A stretch of DNA of 64,000 nucleotides, taken from contig CAWBKX010000002.1 in the NCBI GenBank assembly GCA_963789565.1, positions 372,001 through 436,000 on the forward strand. Direction: 5' to 3'. Position 1 is the first letter of the stretch. Each line of letters opens with the position of its first letter. The position numbers and the translations under genes were made by a program. The notes under the pieces are model-generated. The model did not search any database. It worked only from the letters and a program-made list of their open reading frames with translations, and was not told the origin of the DNA. Shown piece by piece: positions 24,647-33,240 of the stretch. This DNA comes from CALAGB01 sp963789565 (GTDB lineage Bacteria > Chloroflexota > Chloroflexia > Thermomicrobiales > Thermomicrobiaceae).

Positions 24647-26377
24647 CTATGGCGTCGCGCTCTTAGTCTCCCCCGTCATGTACCAGGACGAGATCTGCTG
24701 GAACCGATCGCTTGCGTCGACGATGGCCTGCGGGCTAACCCCATGGACTTCCGACGACACCACGAAAAGGTAGCGAGGATAGTAGAGCACGACCGCTGGA
24801 GCTTGGTTGACAAAATCCTGCTGAAATTGAGCGTAAAGTTGGCGACGCGTATCGATGTCGGTCGTTGCACGCGCCTCTGAGAGCGCTTTGTCGATATCAG
24901 AGTCATTGATGCCAGTGACGTTCAAACCCGCGCTCGCCTCACTCGAATTCCAGACGTCGAGACAATCTGGATCGCCATTACCAAAGTGACCGCCAAAAAT
25001 TGCCGCCGAAAATTGGCGGTTAGCCAAGGCCTGGTTCACATCATTCGAGGTCATCTGCGAGACGTCGACCCGTACATGAATCTCCGCGAGTTGCTGGGCG
25101 ATGGTCTGCGCCATCAACAACCGCTGTGAATCGTCCGCGTTCACCAGCAATTGAAAGCTAAGACTATTCCCGCCATTCTCCCGAGTCCCGTCATCGGCAA
25201 CTTTCCACCCGGCTGAATCGAGAATGTCGCCCGCCTTTTGCGGATCGAAGGTTATTTGTTGCGCGGCATATGCCCAGGACGTCGAAGGAATTGGGCTCGA
25301 TCCGGCCAGCGCCTGTGATTTGAGCGGTCCATCTGTCAGTGTTGTGGGATCGATGGCCATAGCGAGCGCCTGTCGCACGACCTGATTCGAGAATGGTGCG
25401 ATGCGTGTGTTGAAGAAGAGTGCGGTGTAGCTCATCAGTTGCGGAGCGTAGATCGAGTCGGACTTGGGGAGCGAATCGGCCCGAAGCATCTGATCGTCCG
25501 TGAGAGACCCAGTGGCCTGAACGTCGCCGCTCTTGATCGCGGCGAGCAGCTTGTCGGTGTCACCGAAGTATTTGATCGTCATGGCGTTCAGGTTCACTGG
25601 ATCGCCCGCATAACCATCGAATCGCTCGAGTGTGAGCTGTTGAGTGGTCTTGTCGTATGACTCGAATTTGAAGGGACCTGTGCCAACCGGAGAGAGGTTG
25701 AAGGGATCGACGTCGAGGTCTTCTGCGGTTACTCCACCGAGAAGGTGTTTCGGAAGAATTGGCAGATTGAGATTGTTGAGAAACGGAGAGAACGGGCCCA
25801 TCAAGTGAAACACGACCGTGGCGTCGTCAGGTGTGTCGACGACAATTGGCCGCCAGAAGCGGGATAGCTGTGGATCACCGGGAAAGTCCGCCAATTGCAC
25901 CAGACCAATGGTGAAGCGTACGTCCTGAGACGTGAACGGTTTACCATCCTGCCACGTGACCCCCGAACGCAGTTTCACGGTGTAGGTCAACCCGTCCTTG
26001 CTGATGTCCCAGGATTGCGCGAGATCAGGCGTCGCCATACCACTGCCATCGACGCGTGCCAGGCCATCAAATAACAGCGTTGCGAGATCGCGTTCAGTCT
26101 GACTGTTGGCAAGGAGTGGATTGAATGTCGCAGGCACACCCACGTCGCCTTCAACGAGCGTGCCTCCTTTGCTCGGCACGACGGTTGCCGTGGGAGATCC
26201 GGTTGCTTGAACGTCAGAGACCGGGGTCTTCGTGCCGGTCAACGTCCGTTGTGCGAAGAAACCGGCAGTGGAGATGACGAGCACGACGAGAATCGCCGTC
26301 CCCACTCGTGCAAGTGACCGTGAACGGCCTGGTTGGGAACGGCGACTTTGACGGCGAATATTGCCTCGGTCAGGCAC
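24647..26377 (-). CDS. Extracellular solute-binding protein, family 5 (peptide/nickel ABC type)
   Basis: A 576-aa exported protein. A basic N-terminus and one hydrophobic helix (VGTAILVVLVISTAGFFA) anchor it; no lipobox Cys follows, so it is probably a membrane-tethered rather than lipidated protein. A Thr/Pro linker leads to the SBP_bac_5 domain, with ATFNPLLANSQTERDLATLLFDGL, DLAQSWDISKDGLTYTVKLR and RSGVTWQDGKPFTSQDV (quoted in parts). The ligand class (oligopeptides, nickel, others) cannot be fixed. No permease or ATPase genes are adjacent. It lies 25 bp below secG. Confidence 0.9.
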   Translation of the reverse strand: MPDRGNIRRQSRRSQPGRSRSLARVGTAILVVLVISTAGFFAQRTLTGTKTPVSDVQATGSPTATVVPSKGGTLVEGDVGVPATFNPLLANSQTERDLATLLFDGLARVDGSGMATPDLAQSWDISKDGLTYTVKLRSGVTWQDGKPFTSQDVRFTIGLVQLADFPGDPQLSRFWRPIVVDTPDDATVVFHLMGPFSPFLNNLNLPILPKHLLGGVTAEDLDVDPFNLSPVGTGPFKFESYDKTTQQLTLERFDGYAGDPVNLNAMTIKYFGDTDKLLAAIKSGDVQATGSLTDDQMLRADSLPKSDSIYAPQLMSYTALFFNTRIAPFSNQVVRQALAMAIDPTTLTDGPLKSQALAGSSPIPSTSWAYAAQQITFDPQKAGDILDSAGWKVADDGTRENGGNSLSFQLLVNADDSQRLLMAQTIAQQLAEIHVRVDVSQMTSNDVNQALANRQFSAAIFGGHFGNGDPDCLDVWNSSEASAGLNVTGINDSDIDKALSEARATTDIDTRRQLYAQFQQDFVNQAPAVVLYYPRYLFVVSSEVHGVSPQAIVDASDRFQQISSWYMTGETKSATP

Positions 26378-26402
26378 GAGAATCGCTGTCCTTCATCAAG
26401 GA

Positions 26403-26624
26403 CTACATGAGGAAGTCGGCGAGGATAGCAATCACCACGAACACGATCGCGATGCCAATGGTGAACTGATACAGCGTCTTTTCGAGCCCGCGGCGAGTAC
26501 GGTAGATCGAAGACGAGCTTCCACCAAACGCTCCACTGAACCCTGATCCTTTAGATTGCATGAGGACGACGAGAATCAGCACGGCGGATACCAGGATCAT
26601 GGCGATGCTGAGAGCGGTTGTCAT
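26403..26624 (-). CDS. secG: Protein-export membrane protein SecG
   Basis: A 73-aa protein with two transmembrane helices (about 4-22 and 51-72) joined by the SecG loop QSKGSGFSGAFGG and SSSSIYRTRRGLEK. It is an accessory subunit of the SecYEG translocon. ATG 26624. It follows tpiA by 68 bp, the same glycolysis-secG order seen in many bacteria. Confidence 0.93.
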   Translation of the reverse strand: MTTALSIAMILVSAVLILVVLMQSKGSGFSGAFGGSSSSIYRTRRGLEKTLYQFTIGIAIVFVVIAILADFLM

Positions 26625-26692
26625 TAACGAATCCTTAGTCCTAACGACTGGAAAACAACGCCCGAAACTATATCATCTCGTACCGACGCCGT

Positions 26693-27445
26693 TCACCGCG
26701 CGGCGTCGATGATCCGCGAGAAGTCGCCCGGCTTGAGGCTCGCTCCTCCAACCAGTGCACCATCGACGTCAGGCAACGAGAGCAATTCCTCAGCATTCCC
26801 GGCGTTCACGCTGCCGCCATACTGGATGCGAATGGCGTCCGCCGTGGAAGTATCGGCAATCTCCGCGAGCGTCGCCCGTATGAACGCGGCCATCTCCTGC
26901 GCGTCGTCGGGCGTGGCAGCGCGACCGGTGCCAATCGCCCAAACAGGTTCGTAGGCAACGACGATGTCAACGAATCGTTCGCCTGAGACTTCATCGAGCG
27001 CGGAGATCAACTGACGTTTGACGACCTCTTGGGCATTGCCAGCTTCGCGTTCGCCCAGCAACTCTCCGACGCATAGGATCGCCCTCATTCCATGGCGCAG
27101 GATTGCGCCGACTTTCGCCGCGACCACGTCGTCTGTCTCTCCGAGGATATGCCGGCGCTCGCTGTGGCCGGCGATGACGTAGCGACAATACGGCGCAAGC
27201 ATTTCAGCCGAAACTTCGCCGGTGAATGCGCCGCGGTCCTGGGTCGCGCAGCTCTGAGCGCCGATTGAAAACCCGGTTGCAGTTGCCTGATCATGAATGG
27301 GCACGATCCAGGGAAATGGCGGAATGAGCACTCGCTCCGTAATTGACTCTCGAGGTTGAAGGTTGGCAAGTTCCGAGACGATGGACTTGGCTTCCTCGAG
27401 CAACGTGTTCATCTTCCAATTGCCTGCGACGATTGGCGTTCGCAC
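26693..27445 (-). CDS. tpiA: Triosephosphate isomerase
   Basis: A 250-aa TIM-barrel enzyme interconverting glyceraldehyde-3-phosphate and dihydroxyacetone phosphate. Catalytic residues are visible: Lys in GNWKMN, His in AGHSERR, Glu in AYEPVWAIGTG. The phosphate-binding loop YGGSVNAGN and the C-terminal LVGGASL are present. It starts 7 bp after pgk. Confidence 0.97.
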   Translation of the reverse strand: MRTPIVAGNWKMNTLLEEAKSIVSELANLQPRESITERVLIPPFPWIVPIHDQATATGFSIGAQSCATQDRGAFTGEVSAEMLAPYCRYVIAGHSERRHILGETDDVVAAKVGAILRHGMRAILCVGELLGEREAGNAQEVVKRQLISALDEVSGERFVDIVVAYEPVWAIGTGRAATPDDAQEMAAFIRATLAEIADTSTADAIRIQYGGSVNAGNAEELLSLPDVDGALVGGASLKPGDFSRIIDAAR

Positions 27446-27452
27446 GGATGTA

Positions 27453-28637
27453 TTACTCCTTCACTTCGAGCGCCGCGATTCCGGGCAGGCTCTTTCCTTC
27501 GAGAAATTCGAGTGACGCGCCTCCGCCCGTTGAGATGTGCGAGATCTTATCGGCCAGACCGATCTGCTCAATGGCAGCAACGGAGTCGCCTCCGCCAACC
27601 AACGTGAAGCCGTGCGACGAGGCAACAGACTGCGCCACTCCTCGCGTCCCGCCGGCAAACGGTTGGAGCTCGAACACGCCCATCGGCCCGTTCCAAACGA
27701 TCGTTCGAGCGGACGACAATGCCTCGGCGAACTTTGTGACCGTAGCCGGTCCGATGTCGAAGATCGCCATGTCCGGCGGAACCTCATCGACGCTCACCTC
27801 GCGCGCCGCGGAATTCGCATCCATTCGCTCCGCCACGACTGCATCGACTGGAAGCAGCAGTTCAACCCTGGCGCTCTGGGCGCGTTCGAGGACGTCTCGC
27901 GCCACGTCGACATTGTCTTCCTCGACGAGGGACCTGCCAACATCCTTCCCTTGCGCTTTGAGGAAGGTGTTCGCCATCCCGCCACCGATCAACACTTTGT
28001 CGACCTTCGCCAGTAAGTGGTCGATAACGCCAATCTTGTCCGAAACTTTGGCGCCCCCCAGGATGAGCGCGTATGGGGATTCAGGACGTTCGACCACGCG
28101 TGACAGCGCTTCAACTTCCGCTTGTAGCAACAATCCGGCGGCAGATGGAAGAAATTCGGTCATGCCGACCGTCGAGGCGTGAGCCCGATGAGCCGCGCCA
28201 AAGGCATCGTTGACGTAGAGCTCTGCCAGCTTCGACAGCTCCTCAGCGAAGTCTCGTCCGTTCTTTTCCTCTCGCGGGTCAAAGCGCAGGTTCTCCAGGA
28301 GCGCAATTTGTCCGTGTTCAAGTTGAGACGAAACCTGGTGCGCCTCTTCCCCTACCACATCGCGCGCATAGGCGACCTTGCTGCCGACCAGTGCTTCGAG
28401 CGCGCGAGCGACCGGTTCCAGACGCAGTGAATCCTGCACCTGCCCTTTTGGCCGGCCCAGATGCGACGCCAGGATCAGTCGCGCCCCTCGTTCGCGGAGC
28501 AGATTGATCGTCGGCAAACTCGCGCGGATTCGGGTGTCATCACTGATCGTGCCGTTGTCGAGCGGTACGTTGTAATCGACTCGCACGAAGACGCGCCTGC
28601 CGCGCACTTCCATGTCCTGCACATGGCGAAGTTCCAT
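27453..28637 (-). CDS. pgk: Phosphoglycerate kinase
   Basis: A 394-aa two-domain glycolytic kinase. The N-domain reads RVDYNVPLDNG and LASHLGRPKG. The nucleotide-binding domain has ALILGGAKVSDKIGV, WNGPMGVFE and the C-terminal loop VGGGDSVAAIEQ and STGGGASLEFLEG. ATG 28637 has AAGGAG at 7 nt. An upstream in-frame extension to 28727 is not family-like. Confidence 0.97.
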   Translation of the reverse strand: MELRHVQDMEVRGRRVFVRVDYNVPLDNGTISDDTRIRASLPTINLLRERGARLILASHLGRPKGQVQDSLRLEPVARALEALVGSKVAYARDVVGEEAHQVSSQLEHGQIALLENLRFDPREEKNGRDFAEELSKLAELYVNDAFGAAHRAHASTVGMTEFLPSAAGLLLQAEVEALSRVVERPESPYALILGGAKVSDKIGVIDHLLAKVDKVLIGGGMANTFLKAQGKDVGRSLVEEDNVDVARDVLERAQSARVELLLPVDAVVAERMDANSAAREVSVDEVPPDMAIFDIGPATVTKFAEALSSARTIVWNGPMGVFELQPFAGGTRGVAQSVASSHGFTLVGGGDSVAAIEQIGLADKISHISTGGGASLEFLEGKSLPGIAALEVKE

Positions 28638-28812
28638 GGACGCTCCTTCAGTCATTGGTTGGACGTGTTTCTCATTGCGCTCAACCGACGGGAAATCAAT
28701 ATAGAGAGGCCGGACCGGTCGAAGCAACCGCGTCCGGCCCCTACATGTTCAGTCACGTTCCGAACGTTCGCTCGGCGGTCGTAACCGGTTCGAACTCCGA
28801 CAACCGGACGAG

Positions 28813-29829
28813 CTAGCTGATCCCCATCTCGGCCATCATGTTGGCGAGATCAGCGACTCGGCAGGAGTAGCCCCACTCGTTGTCGTACCAGGCGATCACC
28901 TTCACCAGATTGCCGTCCATGACCATGGTCGACAACCCGTCGACGATCGACGAATGCGAATCGCCCCGGTAGTCGGTCGACACCAACGGCTCGTCCGAAT
29001 ATCCCAGAATACCGACGAGATCCTCTTCCGACATCGTCTTGAAGACGCCATTGAGCTCTTCAACTGTGGTCGGGTTCTCGATTTCCGCGACGAAGTCGAC
29101 GATCGAGACCGTGGGGGTAGGGACGCGCAAGGCGAACCCGTCAAATTTGCCTTTGAGCTCTGGAATAACCAGCGCCACCGCGCGTGCCGCACCGGTCGTC
29201 GTCGGGATGATGTTCAAGGCAGCCGCTCGGGCCCGGCGCAAGTCTTTGTGTGGTCCGTCCAGTGTGACCTGATCATTCGTGTATGAATGAACAGTCGTCA
29301 TGAATCCGCGGCGAATCCCGTACTTGTCCTGCACGACCTTGGCGACCGGGGCCAGGCAGTTCGTGGTGCATGAGGCGTTCGACACAATGTTGTGAACGTC
29401 TGGGTCGTACATTTCTTCATTGACGCCGAGCACGATCGTGATGTCCTCATTCTTGGCCGGAGCCGTAATGATGACCTTTTTCGCGCCACCGTCGATATGA
29501 GCACGGGCCTTGGTTCCGTCGGTGAAGAATCCCGTCGACTCGATCACGAGATCGACGCCGTTATCGCCCCACGGAATGTTGGCCGGGTCGCGCTCGGAAA
29601 AGACTTTGACTTCATTGCCGTCAACCGTCAGCGAGCTGTCGGACGAGTCGACATCGAAATCGTAAACTCCGTACGTCGAGTCATATCGAAGCAGGTGTGC
29701 CAGCGTATGCGTATCCATCAGATCGTTGACGCCGACGACCTCGATATCGTCGTCATATTCGCCGACGATGGCCTTGAATACCTGGCGGCCAATGCGGCCG
29801 AAGCCGTTGATCCCTACTCTAACTGCCAT
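28813..29829 (-). CDS. gap: Glyceraldehyde-3-phosphate dehydrogenase, type I
   Basis: A 338-aa enzyme that oxidises glyceraldehyde-3-phosphate with phosphate and NAD(P). The N-terminal Rossmann motif is GINGFGRIGR, the catalytic Cys lies in SNASCTTNCLAP, and the C-terminus carries WYDNEWGYSCR. The loop after beta-2 reads VNDLMD; the Asp there favours NAD over NADP. The ATG directly abuts the yvcK stop. A 175-bp gap separates it from pgk. Confidence 0.97.
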   Translation of the reverse strand: MAVRVGINGFGRIGRQVFKAIVGEYDDDIEVVGVNDLMDTHTLAHLLRYDSTYGVYDFDVDSSDSSLTVDGNEVKVFSERDPANIPWGDNGVDLVIESTGFFTDGTKARAHIDGGAKKVIITAPAKNEDITIVLGVNEEMYDPDVHNIVSNASCTTNCLAPVAKVVQDKYGIRRGFMTTVHSYTNDQVTLDGPHKDLRRARAAALNIIPTTTGAARAVALVIPELKGKFDGFALRVPTPTVSIVDFVAEIENPTTVEELNGVFKTMSEEDLVGILGYSDEPLVSTDYRGDSHSSIVDGLSTMVMDGNLVKVIAWYDNEWGYSCRVADLANMMAEMGIS

Positions 29830-31254
29830 CTATGCCCCCTTATTTTGATTCGCTTGCGGGCGCAAGCCGTCTGATTTGCCACTCATATTTGTCGCGAGGT
29901 CGCGTACCTCGAGCGGGTAACGTCCGTTGCTCGCACCCGATGTCTTGGCTGGATTCGCCAGGCGATGGGCGCGACCAAGCTTGAGCAGCTCCGCTGAGAG
30001 CTTCTCTGGGTCGTGTCGCAACGGAAATTCCGGATTGACCACGTCGCGCAAAACGATGGTCACGTCGTCTCCAAGCCGTTCGATTCCATCGAGACCGACG
30101 GCATTCACGGACCATTCTGGTTTGATCTTCGCGGCTGCCGGATCGAAATTGCTGTTGACCAGCACGTAGTCGACAACGTGCCCACCCACATGATCGCGCA
30201 ATGCGGCCACATGCTCAACTACACCAAAATTGTCCGTTTCGCCGCGTTGTGTCGCCACGTTACAGACATAGACCTTGGTCGCCTGCGAGCAGCGCACCGC
30301 ATGCGCGATGCCCTGCACCAACAGATTTGGCAAGACCGATGTATACAGGCTGCCAGGGCCTAAAACGATGAGATCCGCGGAGAGAATAGCGATGATGGCG
30401 GGATCGTATGGGTCGGGCTGGCCAGGCTCCAGGAACACACGTCGAATCTTGGAGCGTTCGCCCGTGATGTTCGACTCGCCACTTATGACCCGGCCATCAA
30501 CCATTTCCGCGCAGACCTCGATGTTGTCGAGCGATGACGGCAACACCTGGCCGCGCACCGCGAGGACGCGCGACGACTCGACGACCGCGCGCTCGAAGCT
30601 GCCGGCCACCTGGGTCATGGCCGTAATGAAGAGGTTGCCGAAGCTATGACCGGCAAGCGAGGAATTCTCCTGCTCGAAGCGATACTGAAAAAGTTCACCC
30701 ATGAGCGGTTCCGCGTCGGCGAGGGCCACAATGCAGTTACGGATATCTCCCGGGGGCGGCATGTTGAACTCGGTGCGCAGACGTCCCGAACTCCCACCGT
30801 CGTCCCCCACCGTCACGATGGCAGTGATGTCCACGTTGTGCGTCTTCAGACCGCGCAGAAGCGTAGACAGCCCGGTGCCTCCGCCGATAGCCACGACGCG
30901 CAGTTCCGGTTCGGCGGGACCAAAGCGGTGGGAGTGGATAATCTCGGCCAGGCCCTGGTCGCCCGGACGCTGATCGAGGAACGGCGCGAGAAGCGACCGC
31001 CCCAGCTGTAGCGCACCAAGCCCGACGAACAACGTGCCGCCGACAAGCACGATGATCTCCCGAAATGGGTGCGGAATGAACTGCAAAGTGACAGTCTGTA
31101 CGAAGTGGGTGGCGCTATCCGGGAAGTGGTAATTGCGATAAATCCACGCGAGCGCCATAGCCAGCGCAAGGCTCGTCATGACGATTCCGGCGATCAGAAG
31201 CGCGATCCAGCGCTTGATCAGCATCCCCGGACGAAGCCAGGTTCGGAGCTTCAT
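29830..31254 (-). CDS. Gluconeogenesis factor YvcK/CofD-like, with membrane anchor
   Basis: A 474-aa protein. Two N-terminal transmembrane helices (about 17-38 and 65-86) precede the CofD/YvcK domain, which starts RVVAIGGGTGLSTLLRGLK. The domain has TVGDDGGSSGRLR, PPGDIRNCIVALA and VLGPGSLYTSVLPNLLV. Bacillus YvcK binds UDP-GlcNAc and is needed for growth on gluconeogenic carbon and for normal wall synthesis. Its neighbourhood here (gap, pgk, tpiA) fits a central-carbon role. The membrane anchor is an addition relative to the soluble Bacillus form. It is the first gene of this minus-strand unit. Confidence 0.9.
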   Translation of the reverse strand: MKLRTWLRPGMLIKRWIALLIAGIVMTSLALAMALAWIYRNYHFPDSATHFVQTVTLQFIPHPFREIIVLVGGTLFVGLGALQLGRSLLAPFLDQRPGDQGLAEIIHSHRFGPAEPELRVVAIGGGTGLSTLLRGLKTHNVDITAIVTVGDDGGSSGRLRTEFNMPPPGDIRNCIVALADAEPLMGELFQYRFEQENSSLAGHSFGNLFITAMTQVAGSFERAVVESSRVLAVRGQVLPSSLDNIEVCAEMVDGRVISGESNITGERSKIRRVFLEPGQPDPYDPAIIAILSADLIVLGPGSLYTSVLPNLLVQGIAHAVRCSQATKVYVCNVATQRGETDNFGVVEHVAALRDHVGGHVVDYVLVNSNFDPAAAKIKPEWSVNAVGLDGIERLGDDVTIVLRDVVNPEFPLRHDPEKLSAELLKLGRAHRLANPAKTSGASNGRYPLEVRDLATNMSGKSDGLRPQANQNKGA

Positions 31255-31360
31255 TCATCCCCCTGTTGCTCCCGCGCGGACCGTAACTGGCCGCGCAGAA
31301 TTATAGCACGGAGGCTTTCTCGGCCCGTTCATACGCTCGTTTCAAATCCAGTCAATTTGA

Positions 31361-31366
31361 TATACT
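31361..31366 (+). promoter_or_regulatory. -10 box (TATACT) of the nusA operon
   Basis: TATACT with a weak -35 (CGTTTC at 17 bp). Transcription would start near 31373, giving a leader of about 145 nt before nusA. Confidence 0.5.
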
Positions 31367-31394
31367 TCGTCGAGGAATCGACATTGCCCTGGTC

Positions 31395-31423
31395 AAAGTG
31401 GGCTGCGCCCACTTTCGTTTTTT
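31395..31423 (+). terminator. Intrinsic-terminator-like hairpin in the nusA leader
   Basis: AAAGTGGGC pairs perfectly with GCCCACTTT (9 bp, 3-nt loop TGC) and is followed by CG and six T. It lies about 22 nt after the predicted transcription start and 94 bp before nusA. There is no upstream plus-strand gene to terminate, so it is either an attenuator of the operon or the end of a short RNA. Confidence 0.7.
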
Positions 31424-31516
31424 CCTGGACTCTGGCGATCCTCGTTTCGGGAACGTCATCACCCCGAGTCACCGAATGCACTCAGGAACAGGTCGGCGAA
31501 GGAGGTTTCCCTCAAC

Positions 31517-32842
31517 ATGAAGAGCGATTTTTATACCGCCATTGCGCAAATCGCCGCTGAGCGGGGCATTCCACGGGAAGCGGTTCTTTCGTCGGTGGAA
31601 CACGCACTGAAGACTGTCTACAAAAAAATGGCGGGCACGGAAGAAGAAGTCCAGGTCGAGATGGATCCGACCACGGGCACAATTCGGATCTACGTTGTGA
31701 AGCAGGTTGTCGAAGAGGTCGAAGATCCTGAGACCGAGATCACTGTTAAAGAAGCGCGCAAGACGCACCCCGAATCGGTTGTGGGCGACACTGTTCGTTT
31801 CGACCGCACGCCTCAGAATTTTGGTCGCATCGCCGCGCAGACGGCCAAACAGGTCGTGTTGCAGCGCATTCGCGACTTCGAGCGTGAAGGGGTCTACACC
31901 GAATACATCGATCGCGTTGGCGAAGTGCTGAACGGCATCGTGCAGCGAGCTGATCCGAAAGCGGTGATTGTTGACCTTGGCAAAGCGGAAGCCGTGATGC
32001 CCGCCCGCGAGCAGGTGGCCAACGAGCGATATCGCCCTGGTCAGCGGCTCAAGGTCTATCTCGTTGAAGTCAATAAAGATCCTCGCGGTCCGCAGCTGAT
32101 CGTCTCGCGAACGCACGCCAACTTGATCAAGCGGCTGTTTGAGCTCGAAGTTCCCGAGATTTTCAGCGGCGCTGTCGAGATCATGGCGGTCGCCCGCGAG
32201 CCGGGACTGCGTTCGAAGGTTGCCGTGGCGGCGCGGCAGGAAAAGGTCGATCCAGTCGGGTCCTGCGTGGGCGTGCGCGGTGTACGCATTCAAAACATTG
32301 TCAACGAGCTCTACGGCGAGAAGATCGACGTCATTGAGTGGTCGCCAGATCTGCCCTCCTTCATCTCCAACGCGCTGAGCCCGGCCAAACCGATCAGCGT
32401 GTCCTTGAACGAAGATGAGAAGGTCGCGCGGGTCATCGTGCCGACCGATCAGATGTCGCTGGCTATCGGCAAAGATGGCCAGAACGCCCGCTTGGCGTAT
32501 AAGCTCACCGGCTGGCGGATCGACATCAAGGATCCGGAATCGCTCCGAACCGATGACGAGGATATCCTCATTCGTGCACGCGAGGCCTTGGCAGGCGTGC
32601 CAGATGACATGATGAGCCTCGGTCGCCAGCCGCGCTTGGTCAAAGCGGACGCCATGATCAACGTTCGTGAGAAGGACTTCGGTCCGCTGTCTGACGATCT
32701 CATCAACATGAGCGTCGACGTCGAGGTCGAAGACGGGATCCTCAACGTCTACTACAACCGAGATCTGCGGGCACGCTTCGATTTCGAGACGACCGTCGAG
32801 GTTCCGGTCACGGAAGAGACTGAATCGCCCGTCAATCGCTAA
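31517..32842 (+). CDS. nusA: Transcription termination/antitermination factor NusA
   Basis: A 441-aa RNA-polymerase-associated factor. The N-terminal domain (about 1-125) reads FYTAIAQIAAERGIPREAVL. It is followed by an S1 domain and tandem KH domains, with GSCVGVRGVRIQNIVNEL and AIGKDGQNARLAYKLTGW. The C-terminal acidic repeats of E. coli NusA are absent, as in Gram-positive forms. A further small C-terminal domain (about 355-441) is present. GGAGG lies 11 nt before ATG 31517. The usual upstream partner rimP is missing. Confidence 0.96.
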   Translation: MKSDFYTAIAQIAAERGIPREAVLSSVEHALKTVYKKMAGTEEEVQVEMDPTTGTIRIYVVKQVVEEVEDPETEITVKEARKTHPESVVGDTVRFDRTPQNFGRIAAQTAKQVVLQRIRDFEREGVYTEYIDRVGEVLNGIVQRADPKAVIVDLGKAEAVMPAREQVANERYRPGQRLKVYLVEVNKDPRGPQLIVSRTHANLIKRLFELEVPEIFSGAVEIMAVAREPGLRSKVAVAARQEKVDPVGSCVGVRGVRIQNIVNELYGEKIDVIEWSPDLPSFISNALSPAKPISVSLNEDEKVARVIVPTDQMSLAIGKDGQNARLAYKLTGWRIDIKDPESLRTDDEDILIRAREALAGVPDDMMSLGRQPRLVKADAMINVREKDFGPLSDDLINMSVDVEVEDGILNVYYNRDLRARFDFETTVEVPVTEETESPVNR

Positions 32843-32884
32843 CTACCGGTGGCGCGCGCGAGCGCTGACGCCGGAGGTGGAAAG

Positions 32885-33217
32885 ATGTCAGAGAGCATCG
32901 GAGCGCGAGCGAGGCGCAAAGGTCCTCGCCCAAAGCACGTTCCGTTGCGAACGTGTGTGGTTTGTCGCGAAAAGGACGCCAAGCGACAGTTCGTGCGCGT
33001 CGTTCGGACCCCTGATCAGGGAGTCCAAATCGATCCGTCCGGCAAACGAAACGGACGAGGTGCCTATCTATGCACGAAGTTCTCGTGCTGGGAACGAGCA
33101 GCATCCGGCAACGCGCTCGACCGGGCACTCAAGACTGAGATCGATTCGGATGTTCGCAGTCGGCTTCTCAATTATGCCGATGAGCACTTCCGGAGGGACG
33201 ACGCCACACAAGACTGA
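32885..33217 (+). CDS. YlxR-family nucleic-acid-binding protein
   Basis: A 110-aa protein of the YlxR (DUF448) family. The hallmark is PLRTCVVCREKDAKRQFVR, followed by GKRNGRGAYLC and a helix ending the domain. Members sit between nusA and infB and are reported to affect RNA processing and transcription. GGAGG lies 7 nt before ATG 32885; the frame upstream to 32849 adds nonconserved residues. The position within the operon is conventional. Confidence 0.92.
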   Translation: MSESIGARARRKGPRPKHVPLRTCVVCREKDAKRQFVRVVRTPDQGVQIDPSGKRNGRGAYLCTKFSCWERAASGNALDRALKTEIDSDVRSRLLNYADEHFRRDDATQD

Positions 33218-33240
33218 AGCCGCGCCATAAGGAGGCCTTA

